Notes: generated from the letters alone by a model not told the origin. A stretch of 64,000 bases of DNA from Parelaphostrongylus tenuis (GCA_019055375.1 JAHQIW010004735.1:1-64000); one strand, 5' to 3'; numbered from the stretch's first letter, positions 37,319 through 48,357 are shown. Program-made: numbers and translations.

Positions 37319-37566
37319 AAGGGCTTAATAGACTTATCACAGACACTGCAAACGATAAGCCCAGGAACATCAACAGATCGTAGTATCATTCGCAATCCAA
37401 GCAAAAGACAGACAACGTGCTCAATGTCCACCACAAAGAATCTGTACCGCTTCATTCCAAGCTTAACAATAGCAGCGCCATTTCTGAAATCAACTTGGAA
37501 AGAAACCGATCATTCTCAGTAACATCCGCAATAGATACATGACACAAGTCAATACACAACCTTTAC

Positions 37567-37766
37567 CCTCTCGGGACCGTGGACCCACGGCCTCTGCACC
37601 TCTAATTGCCAACTCTGAACGGTCTGCTCCATTTTCTCTGCATCTATAAACCCCAGTGTGCTGAGTCCAACAATGGCAAGCTGGGGGTTAGAGGTGCAGA
37701 GGAGGTGGGACAGGCTGTCCAGAGGCCGGTTAGAGGTGTAGGCACTGGGTCTACAGTCCGAAAAGG
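37567..37766. repeat. fold-back element (type C)
   Basis: TCTCGGGACCGTGGACCCAC with CTCTGCACCTCTAATTGCCA returns inverted in TTAGAGGTGTAGGCACTGGG and TCTACAGTCCGAAAAGG. Same family as 30321-30620. Confidence 0.6.
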
Positions 37767-37769
37767 TTT

Positions 37770-38509
37770 ACATACACGTATGTCAAATGAGCTTCAAGTT
37801 AGCTTCTGGATCGAAGCAACTCGATTGTCAACTCGTTGATATATCGAAGAGCTTGTGATATGATAAATAAGATCAAAACAAGTTCGCACTAGTCGTTACC
37901 TGATGGATTCGAAAAATAACTTACACATCAAGAACATTTATAGAACAAGACATACCAGTACACTGACCTTCAAGTATCACTAGTACTCTGTCGACTTATT
38001 TGCTGAACATTCTTCGTCCTAAGCCTGGGAACACAGGTTCAATACATTTTATATGGATTCCTTCTGCTACATTACAACATATTCCACAACTACCCTGGCA
38101 TAAATCACTGATCAAAGCTCTAAAGTTGTGAATATTTCACATAAATTATTGAATTAGAACTACAAAGCGTACATAGTAAGAAAAAAAAAAAGAATATGGC
38201 ATCGGAATGAGTACATAAAGAAAAATGAGAATTCAAAAGGTCACTAGTTCAGTGAGGAAGAAAAAAGAAAAGCTAATGGCCTTAAATACGTTAATCATCC
38301 TATACACGAAAACCTAAGCTTACAGGATTACCCACAAGATCATATGCTTTAGTCACATTTAAAATTATGCACAATTTTGCACTCTGGCAGGGGTGACAGT
38401 GAAATCGTTAATCTTAAAAAAATGTCGGAAATCCAAAGAAAATACAGCCTCTACCTAAACACTACGTAAAAAGCAAAGTTTAAAACAAAAGGAGGAGGCA
38501 ATAAATACG
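37770..38509. other. downstream of ROGDI, nothing recognised
   Basis: AT-rich DNA that should include the ROGDI 3' untranslated region on the minus strand. Confidence 0.3.
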
Positions 38510-41500
38510 TTACCGAGGTTGGCACATCTCCATGCTTCCTATGAGCCGTTCGATTTGTGTCATAGCCAAATCCAATTGCTGTAACACCTCCTCCAAATAC
38601 GGCAAATGACATTCAGCCAATGTTATTGACATAGACAATCCTTGTGGGGCAGATGGCTTTGGAGTCATGTGATATGAGGCGCAAACCTAAAGCACAAAAA
38701 AGGAGAGAAGATGCGAACTAATCAAACAGCTACAAGGTCAAAGTGATAAAAAGAATGAAGCTTTCGGTGTTGATCAATCTCTACAGAACGCGCCATGCAT
38801 TCGATCCCATTCGTGACATCGCAAAGGTGGTCAGATGCACATCCAGCCTTTACAATGGTTCACGGTGGCCTCCTGATGTATCTGGTCAATGCCAATATCC
38901 TCCGAAACAAGTCTGGTACCAATTAGCCGAGCCCGAAAGGATAGGAAGCTTGTTGAGCCTTAGGCTCGCGATTGAATTGTCGATAAGATGGCGTTACGGG
39001 CACCTCTAACCACTGCGCCAAACACACCCAATTACAGGTTCCCAAGCAACAAATATTGTAAATATCTTACAAGTCTGCAGCTAGAGATGTAGAATGAAAG
39101 TAATTGATCCTGTGGTAGGACTGGATTGAACCGACGCGTAGGAGGGAATTGACTCAGCTCCAACAACGACCTGATTAAAAATTGAAAATTCCTTGCTTGA
39201 TATTCAAAATCACAAGATTTATTGATGAGAAGAGGAGCCAAAAAGGAATCAAAACGACAAAGACGATAATTTATTTTCTATTTCCGAAAAAGAGTGGATT
39301 TCCTTCAGGATGAAACGTGGTCTTAACTTCTCTTTTGATTTCACACTCAACATACACCTAACAGATTTGAATGTCAAGCTCACATAATATATCTCAATCT
39401 CTAGGATGTTGCCATTGTGCTCACTATTTCATAGAGAAAGATTCCTATCCTAACTGGAAACTGAGTCAAAAGAGCAGTAAGTTCGATACAAAGATTCAAT
39501 ATAAAAGGCGATTTGCTGCAAATAATGATAAAAAGGTTCAAAATTCTGAGACCATAGCTACTTACTTCCTCCTCGGTAAGACAATAGCATTTCGAGCAGC
39601 ACAGATTTCTGTCCTGACGGCCTTTGATGCCGACAGAACCAGTTCACCAGATTCCTGGGTAAATTGGTCAGAGTGACACTGCCCAAATATTCGAAGATCC
39701 GCTTCAAATAACAATTTCGACGCCCGAGCGATATGGTTTCCCAGGTCCTACAAAGGAGAAGAGGATTAAGAGACTGTAGATCGTGCTGTATTAGTAGCAC
39801 TAATAATTCAGTGCAGTAGTGATACATTTGCTCTTCTATGAATTGCAATGCTCTTAAATTTCTCATTGCCACAAAAAATATAGCTTAGATGAATATTTAG
39901 ACGCGTGTGGCGCAGTGGTTAGATATGTCTTGAGATTCATATATGATCAGCGGCTTGATCCCGCGCCCAACGCACACCTTGTCGTTCATCCCTGTAGGGT
40001 CGATGAATTGGTGCCAAACTTGTATGGGAGGACGGCAGGTGTGACTTGGTGCAGTGATTAAAGACATCGGTGAAGTACACGCTTATTCCATGGTTCAACT
40101 CCATGCACGTCTACTCAAGACCGGCTCCTTCAACGTCGACGAAGTGGAGCAAGGCTTGTCAGTGCGACCTTCTTTCAATTTAAAACATTTCGGCGAATAT
40201 ATCTACAGAATTTCGATTACACTATAGGAGAGTCATCGCGGGATACCCTGGGTGAACCTCAAAGTTTAACCAGCACACAATGGCATAGATGAGTAAGATA
40301 AATCCCTGAAATTACAACCGAATACTCTCAAATAGCCGAAAACCTTTGCACGTATTTAAATCAAGAAAATGCATCGAATATATCTACTTCTATCGGTATA
40401 CCTTCAAAAGAGAGTCGCATAAGTAAGAGACTGCAGAGCTTTTTTTTTCGCCAGTTTTTTGACTGGTCCTTTATATCTTATAACCTCGTTTTTCTGATAC
40501 ACTGCACTACTAACCACTGCGCTACCCCGTCCTCTCCCTTTGTTACATTCCTCAACATCTGTAAATGCGATAATTAGAGTGAAACAGAGGTTGGAGTATT
40601 TTTCTTTTGAATAAGTCACCTAGACTGCTAGATAGTGCGCAGATACATATGTGAAAAACATTCAGCTCTCCCTTGGTGTTCCGAAGATTAGCCCAAATAG
40701 AACTGAAACTGAACTAGTAGCAGTTCACATAAGTCGTGTCTCAACTCAAGTGGACTTTATAACCCTTATGGAACAGCAGCCTTTTCCAAACGCTTAACAC
40801 CAGAAAAGTATCAAAATTGACACCTGTAACTGCTGCAATTTCCACTGGACATCTGGTTGTGCGATTGCCCTGAATATACCTCCGGCAGCCTTTGAGTGTC
40901 GAATCGCAACCTCCGCTTGTATTACGTTATCGCCCAGAAGCGTAACATTGGCCTGAAGAGATTTCTGGTAAGACTTTATAGGAGAGTCAGCTGAAATCCA
41001 CCTCCATTCAATTCAAAGATTCAGCGCCGGATCAGCACGTTTATACGAGACTTCTACTTGCTGATTGTAGTTGGATATTATCAATTATTTCAACGCCAAA
41101 GATGCTGAGTGATACGCAACACCCTAAACCTCCGGTTCGGATAGCGTGAAGGCGAGTCCGCCTCACGCATGAGATTGTTTAAGGTTTTGCACACCACTCA
41201 ATATTACTGGATATACAGTTATAACAGCATATCACTACTAAAAAGGCGGTCAAACAATGAATTTCTGAACTGAGAGATGTTCAAAATGGTCCCACGAACC
41301 TTAAGTGCATCTCCACCATGATTCCCAGAAAGTACATATCTCTCGGCTTGCGGTTGTGAAGCTGAAAACCCCTAACCGGGGGTCACACTTATGCCCCAGA
41401 TGGAGGCGGGCAATGCACTCACGAAGACACCACAACACCTAAAAGAAAAGAACTTTTCCTAAACTCAAAGCTTGCATCACTTCAAGTTAACCTTCAAGAA

Positions 41501-44500
41501 GTCAACAGGCTTTTCTTGACGACCCGAAACACGAGATTGCCATGATAAGAGTAGAAAAAAACTTAGAAAACAATAAAGACAATCAATAATAAAAACAAGA
41601 TTGACTTGTAAGTATCCCTTTCTCATTGCTTTATAGCAGTATCAAAAGTTAGATTTACGTCTAGGAATATGAATGGTATGCAAAACATTCGGCTCCAGCG
41701 GAGTTGAACACGCGTCGAACCCATACTTGAGACGCGTGGTAGCACTATACCACTGGAGCCACTGTTCTGCTACCACTTTTTCCTAGGTAAACAAATAGTA
41801 ATACTGAAATAAATAACTAAACTCAGTAAATAATAGTGCAACAATAGCTGTTAGCTGTAGAATATGGCCAAGCTTGACATTAGGTTGGTGCAAAAGCATT
41901 TGCGGTTTGTGTATTACTAATTGGTACTCAAATATACTCTTGGATGATTACAATTAGGTTACTAACTTATGACGAAAAATTCTATACCGACCTTCTCCGT
42001 TCCGCGATCCCTGTTCCAGACCCAAAAATCCCCACTGGAGAAAAAGCTTCCAGGATTTTACCCTCTCAAGTATGTGTAGCGATAGAAGACATGAAGAATG
42101 ACACAGCCGAAGAACTTGATAACATCACCTCCGACTTTCTGAGAACCAGAGGCCATAATCTACATGTATTACTCGCTACACATATGACATCCTACCTTCA
42201 GAAGGAAAAAAATTCAGACCAGTGGAGGACTTCGCGCACAATCACCTTCCATAAAATGGGTAACGAAGAGATCTTTGTAATTATCGTCCAATTTGCTTGT
42301 TGAGTGTGCTCTACAAGCCATTTACGAAGCTTATACTTCAAAGCACATCAAGAACTTTGAATGAGGCTCAGCCAATTGAACAAGCAGGATTACGTAAGAG
42401 ATTCTGCTGTATGGACCACATCCAAACCGTATCACGAGTCATTAAAGTCTGTTGGAATATCACGTGCCCTTAATCCTAACATTTGTCGACTATGAAAAAG
42501 CATTTGAGAGCGTCGAAACGAATGCAATACTATCAGCACCTCGATCAAAGAGTGGATCCGCCCTATATAGGAACCTTGCCAGATTGCTATCAGAATTACA
42601 CCACAAAATTACAGATTATTCATCGACCTCTGATCATACCCATTGGTAAAGGGGTTCGACAGGGTGATACGATATCGCCATTCTTGATTCACCGCCGCGT
42701 TGCAGTGGGTAATGAAGTCACTCGACTGGGACGAGAAGGGTATTCGTTTTGATGGAAAATTAGCTTCGTTTTACAGACGACATCGTCACCTTTTCAAAAG
42801 TACCAATGAACCAGAGACGATGCCAAAGGTATCAAACGAAGCGGGAAAGAATATTGGATTACGTATTAATAGGACGAAAACCCAGTTTACGAGAACCCAT
42901 GGTGCAATGGTGATCAAGTCGAAATGGATGGTTTTCTGATTGCAGAAACCACCTCATGTGTACCTTGAGCGTTCACTGAACATAGAAAACAACATGAAGG
43001 AGGAACTAGATAGAAGGAGGAGAGCAGCATGGCCGCATTCGGGTCTCTCAAAGAAGCCACCGACCGGTTAACGGATCCAAAACTCTGTGCTAACCTTTTC
43101 GATTTAACGGTCCCCCGGCGCTCTGCTATGCAGCTGAGACGTGAGCTGATACTTCGACCACGTCAAGACTCGCTACAAACAACTCACAGAGCGCATGAAC
43201 GTTGTCTTCTCAGATTTAGTCGGCGCACACAACATCTGGCCGGCTTGCGCGTTCAGATTTTCGGAGTCTACCCCATCTTCGTGACCCAGAGGTCTATAGC
43301 GAGAGACGGATGGGACGGTCATATAATGAAAAGAACAGACGACAGACGGACAATAACTCTGGAGTGAATTCCACGACAATGTACGCGTCCTCGAGGACGA
43401 CCACCTACACGTTGGGCGGACTTGCTCGTTAGAAGAACTAGGGAGCTGTGCTCGCAGCTGCCTATATTTTTCAGATCACGCTATGACACTCACAGCAGCC
43501 GCCATGCTCAATTTGGACCACCGTCATGGACGACTGTCGCGCAGCAAAGGGACGAATGAACCTAGTATCCAATTGAGTAGTAACTAGGTTATACATCAAT
43601 TTCAAGAGATCTTAGAAAGCAACTACTTTTGCACCAACCGCATAGATAGTCCGTCTAGAAAATTTTTAGTCCTCCAGGCCTAGAATTGAACTCAGAAAAA
43701 AGAATGATAACCCACGTTGTTGAATGTCTTACGTGCACGAGACGATATGATCCAAATGAACTCTTTTTTTAGATTCGCCCTGCACAGAGCTTCCTCCTCT
43801 GGAAATGACATCATTTTGAATAGAAATTATAGCGGAAAAAAAACCAGAAAAAAACAAAACCCAGAGAAAACGAATTACTCCAATAGACAACAACTAGGTC
43901 GAACTCACCAGTGAGAACACCCCCCGGTGATCTACAACTTCATTTGAGAACATCTAACACTTTGAGTGAAATGAAGTTCCTAATAAATTCGACGCTATAA
44001 TTCTATAAAAACCTAGTGATCTGCCTGTTCAAAGTTCAGCGATCCAGTAGTCCTAGTTCTAGTACATTCTTAGGAAGCAATTTCGATTAGAGTGGATTTG
44101 TAAAACTAAGAGAAAAGTCGACTCAGTAAAAGTATCCATCGGTTATTCCTCAACCAAATATAGAAACATCTACTATATCGAAGGATGTTGAGTGACGTGT
44201 AGAATTCTGACGTCAGGCGGGACTCGAATCCGCATCCGGAAAGAATGGTGGAAAGCAGGCGCCGCTACTGCATCGGGGCTAGAGCAACATACCTTCGATA
44301 GGGTGAAATGCGGGTTCAAGTCCGCCTGACGCAAAGTTTTACACATCGATCAACATCATTAGGTGAATTCATAACGTCACAGAACCGCCTAAAAGCGTTT
44401 GAACAGAAAAGCATTCTGACCTCTGATAATCTAATTTCTTGCAAATCTCTAGTAAATTCTAGTTTGCAATTCTAGTGAAATTTAATTTCTAATGAAATCT

Positions 44501-46812
44501 ACAAAAGCAGATTCAGTAAGAGCAGATCTGTAAAAGTAAGAGAGAAGTTAACTTCACTAAAGTATCTTTCAATAATCAGCAACTTTGTATAGTAACACCT
44601 ATTTTGAGCGCTAACAAAGCAATTTATAGTAGTCTAATTTCAAGAAAATTATGACTTATAGTTCCAGTAAGATTTAATAGGAGTGCGAGCGTGGTCGAGT
44701 GGTTGTGATGCTCATCGCGGCGCGCGAGGGGCGAACCCGATTGCCAACCCTCTCCAGCGGTCAACAATGAACGCCGTAAGGAACGCCACAGCCTGGCTAT
44801 TCTCGTGATTGCAAGGAGATTCGCCAACCAGTATTAAATAACGTTCAAGAACAAGACGAAGAAACGAAATCAAAGCTATAAGTACTAGGATCCGCATAGA
44901 CGAAAAAAAAGACGCTGTGAAGACGGTTCAACAGTGTCTAGTGTGTCTAATAGAACCTACTGATCTATTCATCTGACAATCTGATAAACCAGTAATTCTG
45001 GTTCTGTTAGGTTTCAGTTCTACATGAATTCGAAGAAAAAAACGAAGCAGATTCATTAAGAATAAATTCCATATGACTAAAAGTAAACTCATATCTTTCG
45101 TTTCGAATGCTTTTTCTTAAGACGCACAGCTCATAGTTTCAATATGCATGATAATTCATTTTCTGAGCCACGCACGTAGATGGTCTATCAATGAGGGCTG
45201 ACTTATCGAGCCCGATACACGTGTTTCGATCTTGCGAATTTCGTCGTCGGGCAGTTACCCTTTCTCGTCTTTTGCCAATCCTGTGTGGGTGCTCCAGTCC
45301 CCACACTAAGAGTTAGCAACGACGAACGTTTTACACTCTATGTCCCGTGAAATTATCACTGAACATAGAGCGTTGTACAGTCGATTGCTGACGCTAACTC
45401 TTGGTGCGGGGACTGGAGCACTCACACAGGATTGGCAGAAGACAAGAAAGGGCAAGTGCCCGACTGACGAGATCGCAAGATCGAAATGCACGTGTATCGG
45501 GCTCTATAAGTCAGCCCTCCTTGATACACCACTGACATGCGTGACTCAAAAATTGATTGCCAGGCGTATTAAAAGTAAATTGTTGAGAGTAATAAATAAA
45601 TACGTAATAATTTATTATTACTATAGTCACTGAAAATATACATGATATAAAACAATGTATGTATATGACTTATCAATTCAATCTACAATTCAATTATTTT
45701 ACGGGGCGCCGTGAGCGAGTGGCTGTGATGCGCGTCTCGGGGCGCGTGGAGCCGAGCTCCATCCTCCAACATTCTTCGGCAGTCAACAATGAACGCCCTA
45801 TGGAACGCCACAGCCTGGCTATCCTCGAAATTGCAACGAGACATGCTCGACCAGTATTTTTTGACGTTCAAGATGAAGACGAAAAGCGAATCGGATACTA
45901 GAAGTACTGGGATCCGCACAATAAAAAAATTGTGATGACGGATCATGTAAATAAATTTTTTATTTTCTTTTGATCATTCATTTCTACAAACCCTTATCAC
46001 AAATTTTTTTTATTGTGCGAATCCCAGTACTTCTAGCATCCGATTCGTTTTTGTCTCCTTCACCTTACCGGTCGAGGATGTCTCGTTGCAATCTCGAGGA
46101 TAGCCAGGCTGTAACGAGCCTCAGACTATTGGGGGGGGGGGGGGTAGAGCTCGGCTCCACGCGAGCCGTAACCAACACCACAACCACTCGGCCACGGCTC
46201 CCAAGTAAACAAATAAATAATAAATAAAAGGTAAGTTACTTCCGAGTTCTATTTACAATTTATACGTGATCTATTATTGCTATCCATTATTACTTATTTA
46301 TTTATACACCAATATTTATCATTCGTTGAATATTCATGAAGGTATCTTCCAGTGATCTACAGCTGATAGTAAAAAACATCCACTACTTGTTTGATCAAGT
46401 GAAAAAGCAGTTCCTAGTAATCTACTGAGGCGACTTCCATCAGGATTCGCCAGGAAAACAATCAATAGGGAAAATCGATAAAAACCAGCTCAATCAAATA
46501 TATCAATCAAACAAGCGATATATTTACGTACCTTCAGGATGTAGGTACGCGTTTCGGAGCATGACGACTACGGGTGATGGCATCCAGTCTCTGCAAAAAT
46601 CAATAACCGTCAGCTAAGAATCCTAATCGATTCACCTACAACTATGCACTTTCGGCCGGTTTTACCTGGGACGGACGGCGCAGTGGGGTAGAGGCGAGAG
46701 GTCACGAGGACTAGCTCGAGATCAACGACGGCACGTACATAGGGGGAGACGACGGCGGTGGCGGCAGTGGCGGCGGTTCTGTGAGTCGGGCTATCCTCCC
46801 CTCATCCGCCAT
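38510..46812 (-). CDS. rogdi: ROGDI homologue (V-ATPase assembly factor)
   Basis: ROGDI-family proteins work with the Rabconnectin-3/DMXL and WDR7 (RAVE-like) complex that assembles the vacuolar proton pump. Six minus-strand exons join in phase: 46739-46812, 46532-46590, 40824-40990, 39566-39747, 39071-39170, 38510-38686 (stop included). They give about 252 residues against 287 in human. Exon 1 is a Pro-rich start (MADEGRIARL, then a run of prolines). Exon 3 has LQANVTLLGDNVIQAEVAI and ends DVQWKLQQLQ, close to the vertebrate block DKQWKLQQIQD. Exon 4 is helical (ELVLSASKAVRTEICAARNA). Exon 5 has FNPVLPQDQLLSFYISSCRL, matching the family block around ALPSDLLVNVYINLNKL. A CTGCAG acceptor about 14 nt before the ATG could take a spliced leader. 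Intron 2 (5.5 kb) is full of transposons. Confidence 0.88.
38755..39028 (-). mobile_element. SINE family 1 copy, reverse, in ROGDI intron 5
   Basis: The minus strand starts TGGCGCAGTGGTTAGAGGTG (A box) and ends GATTGATCAACACCGAAAGC near 38760, with the usual body words between (GGCTCGGCTAATTGGTACCA and on). Confidence 0.7.
39902..40150 (+). mobile_element. SINE family 1 copy joined to a second tRNA-like unit
   Basis: Head GCGTGTGGCGCAGTGGTTAG, B box CGGCTTGATCCCGCGCCCAA, then the body up to about 40035. A second A-box-like block, TGGTGCAGTGATTAAAGACA, and a B-box-like block, CATGGTTCAACTCCATGCAC, follow. The SINE body is cut short. Confidence 0.5.
40404..40560 (-). mobile_element. worn tRNA-like head on the minus strand
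   Basis: The minus strand reads ACGGGGTAGCGCAGTGGTTA, a good A box. No clear B box or body follows. ROGDI intron 3. Confidence 0.35.
41100..41215. repeat. tRNA-like repeat arm, right form
   Basis: GCGAGTCCGCCTCACGCATG and the family edge GTTTTGCACACCACTCAATA, then ACAGTTATAACAGCATATCA. ROGDI intron 2, just 5' of exon 3. Confidence 0.45.
41668..41790 (-). repeat. tRNA-like repeat arm, left form
   Basis: Plus-strand edge AATGGTATGCAAAACATTCG. The minus strand has CTCCAGTGGTATAGTGCTAC (D-arm-like) and GTTCAACTCCGCTGGAG, whose ends pair (GGCTCCAG with CTGGAGCC). Confidence 0.55.
41880..43642. mobile_element. mariner-type terminal repeats around RTE sequence
   Basis: TTAGGTTGGTGCAAAAGCAT at 41880 and its inverted partner CTACTTTTGCACCAACC ending at 43639 match the Hsmar1/MADE1-type mariner terminal repeat. 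Nothing between them looks like a mariner transposase. Instead nearly all of it is RTE open reading frame (41944-43560). No clear TA duplication outside the right end. Confidence 0.6.
41944..43560 (+). mobile_element. RTE (BovB-like) reverse transcriptase, frameshifted
   Basis: Frames in order: PVPDPKIPTGEKASRILPSQ and SYLQKEKNSDQWRTSRTITF (linker before the reverse transcriptase), LILTFVDYEKAFESVETNAI (RT core), IPIGKGVRQGDTISPFL, GKNIGLRINRTKTQF, FGSLKEATDRLTDPKLCANL, then the C-terminal GRPPTRWADLL block near 43420. The catalytic FADD motif is lost (DDIVTF-like DNA near 42780) and there are several frame breaks. The endonuclease domain is missing. Same strand sense as no host gene here; it lies antisense in ROGDI intron 2. 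Confidence 0.8.
43643..44180. other. ROGDI intron 2, nothing recognised
   Basis: AT-rich intronic DNA between the mariner-type element and the next tRNA-like repeat. Confidence 0.3.
44181..44363. repeat. fold-back element with a tRNA-like unit in each arm
   Basis: Edges GATGTTGAGTGACGTGTAGA and TTTTACACATCGATCAACAT are inverted copies. The left T-arm-like block GCGGGACTCGAATCCGC and the right one GCGGGTTCAAGTCCGCCTGA oppose each other, and GACGTCAGGCGG is answered by CCGCCTGACGC. Compact version, about 180 bp, in ROGDI intron 2. Confidence 0.65.
44691..44935 (+). mobile_element. SINE family 2 copy (Ser/Leu tRNA-like head)
   Basis: Head GCGTGGTCGAGTGGTTGTGA (A box), then CAACAATGAACGCCGTAAGG, ACAGCCTGGCTATTCTCGTG, TTGCAAGGAGATTCGCCAAC and the tail AAGTACTAGGATCCGCATAG. 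ROGDI intron 2. Confidence 0.7.
45210..45252 (-). ncRNA. hammerhead relic, core broken
   Basis: Minus strand: GCCCGA, then CGACGA in place of CUGACGA, CGCAAGAUC, GAAA, CACGUGUA, UCGGGC. Stems I and III are fine, but the core has lost a U and G5 context, so it should be inactive. Confidence 0.55.
45458..45502 (+). ncRNA. hammerhead ribozyme, intact core
   Basis: GCCCGA (45458-45463), CUGACGA (45464-45470), GAUC-GCAA-GAUC (45471-45482), GAAA (45483-45486), UGCACGUGUA, UCGGGC (45497-45502). It has two extra bases (UG) in stem III compared with the copy at 1716. These can lengthen the loopless palindrome to six pairs. Confidence 0.7.
45704..46202. mobile_element. two SINE family 2 copies, head-out inverted pair
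   Basis: The plus copy (45704-45945) starts GGGCGCCGTGAGCGAGTGGC and contains CAACAATGAACGCCCTATGG, AGCCTGGCTATCCTCGAAAT and the tail AAGTACTGGGATCCGCACAA. The minus copy (46202-45993) begins GGGAGCCGTGGCCGAGTGGT and ends with the same tail. A 13-base G run at 46131-46143 interrupts the second copy. The tails face each other, making a 500 bp palindrome. ROGDI intron 2. Confidence 0.7.
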
Positions 46813-47605
46813 CGCTCGTCGCCACTCTGCAGAGCTCGTACCCAACTCAACGCCTCAACGGCGGGGCGACGGTCGACTAGGTCAAGATCAAGGGTTTTTT
46901 TTGATCTCGCGCGACTCCCGCGTCTTCACATCGACCTCTCCGATCGCCCAGGATTTCTCCTAGTCCTTCTGTTTCTTGAAATCTACTCCATCCGGGAGGG
47001 TGTTCGAGGAGGTCTTCTCACTTGGGGTTCGAGGCTTTCCTGCCTGGGAATTATCTTGTGGTTATGGCGCTGGTTAAGATGCTCCCAGTGCGATCCTAGG
47101 GGATAGCCAGGCTTCCAGAACGATTCCTCCTTGATGCGGGGCTCATTTTCCATGAAATATCGCCCATATTCGAGGCTTTAGCGCGTTAGACCCCTCCTGC
47201 CTCGCTCTTGACCCCTATGAGTAACTGGTGTTGTTCGGCTTCTCGATGAACTCAGACCTATGGATCGGTTAGAACCGGTTCTTCGTCAACATGTACTATT
47301 CATTTTTGGACCGTCGTGTACTTCAAGTGTTCCTCTAAGCATTCCCGGGGCTCTTCCGTTTCGTTCACTCGTTTTCAAAGAAATTTTAATCTTTTTTTCC
47401 CTATTTTTCCAATATTTCTACTTTATCTCTTATTTACTATCTTATTTCACTTATGATTTATTAATTGCTGTTATTTTTGCTTTTGTTGGTTGATTACTTC
47501 TACATTTCTAATATGTTCGTTATTCATTCGTTATTTTGCTTATTATTTATCGTTTTATTGTTATATTTATTTTTTCTCCATTATTATCTCTATTTTACTT
47601 TAGTA
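46813..47605. other. region upstream of ROGDI, GC-rich then AT-rich
   Basis: From 46680 to about 47340 the DNA is much richer in G and C than its surroundings, as often at a promoter, and then becomes T-rich. Probable ROGDI 5' flank. No core promoter element could be pointed to. TAGGGGATAGCCAGGCTTCC at about 47097 resembles SINE family 2 body. Confidence 0.35.
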
Positions 47606-47678
47606 GCCTCAGGCGGGAATCGAACCCGCGTTTCATCCTATCCGGGGACGCGTGCTCTAGCCACTACACCACCGAAGC
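47606..47678 (-). tRNA. tRNA-like sequence with full cloverleaf (likely repeat-derived)
   Basis: The minus strand folds as a 73 nt cloverleaf: acceptor GCTTCGG/CTGAGGC, D stem GTGT/GCAC, anticodon stem CGTCC/GGATG with loop CCGGATA, T stem GCGGG/CCCGC with loop TTCGATT. The would-be anticodon is GGA (Ser codon), but there is no long variable arm and U33 is C, so it is not a normal serine tRNA. It matches the tRNA-like units in the fold-back family of this window, of which it is the best preserved. More likely a tRNA-derived repeat than a working tRNA. Confidence 0.45.
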
Positions 47679-48009
47679 ACATTTACCCGACTACTCATTC
47701 TATTTTATTTATTAATTATTATTTTTTACTTTACTTACTATTTAATGTTTTTTCTTTGTTACTGTTATTTTTCATTTTTCCACTATTTTTTCGTCTAATT
47801 GATTTTGTCCTCCTTTCCTCAAATATATTGACGTTTCACATAATCTGGAAAAAGTTTCTTTCTTTATCTTTTTTTTTTCCAAATTTTTTCCCCGTTTGTA
47901 TATTGACATGTCCGACAATCAATAAAAGCTCTACTTGGCCGCTGTGTAGAGATGTGGTACCATTGATTCTTAAAATATTTTGTTAGTTGATTTTGTAAAT
48001 AAGAAATGA

Positions 48010-48303
48010 GAGCGCATATGGCGCAGTGGTTGGCGGTGCGCTTGCATCGCGCGCAAGGTCGGTGGTTCGACCTCGCGCTCATGGCGCGCCAAGCCATCCA
48101 TTCTTCCGGGGTCGGTGAATTGGTACAGGACTGGTCTCGGACTTGTCTGGGAGGGTAAACGGCACTGACTCGGTACAGCGGGAGGTCACCGCGAGTCATT
48201 TTAAAGAACCAGATATGCATTCTATTACATCAAACAAAGTTGAAAATTTTAGACGAATCATGGCGCATCCATGAGGGATTGTTTAACGCCGCGAGTTTTA
48301 TCC
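48010..48303 (+). mobile_element. SINE family 1 copy
   Basis: Head GAGCGCATATGGCGCAGTGG, B box GGTGGTTCGACCTCGCGCTC, then GGGGTCGGTGAATTGGTACA, CGGCACTGACTCGGTACAGC, ACCAGATATGCATTCTATTA, ending in TTTAACGCCGCGAGTTTTAT. Confidence 0.8.
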
Positions 48304-48357
48304 TTTCTGTTTATGTATATCGACATTTACGACTATCGACTATCTATGAGAACTCTC

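Larger units (their letters stand above)
45131..45570. repeat. fold-back element with hammerheads in both arms (type A)
   Basis: TTTTCTGAGCCACGCACGTA (45160) answers ATGCGTGACTCAAAAATTGA (45537), and GTCTATCAATGAGGGCTGAC answers GTCAGCCCTCCTTGATACAC. The right arm has a hammerhead with an intact core (45458-45502). The left arm has one with a deleted core base (45210-45252, minus). Same family as 1292-2041. ROGDI intron 2. Confidence 0.7.

Noticed and set aside
41501..41545. Hammerhead-like words GACGACCCGAAACACGAG
   Set aside because: The CUGANGA core is absent, there is no stem II, and no stem I partner.
47465..47986. 173-codon hydrophobic plus-strand open frame
   Set aside because: It is a reading of T-rich DNA with a tRNA-like repeat in the middle; the Phe/Leu/Tyr richness comes from base composition.
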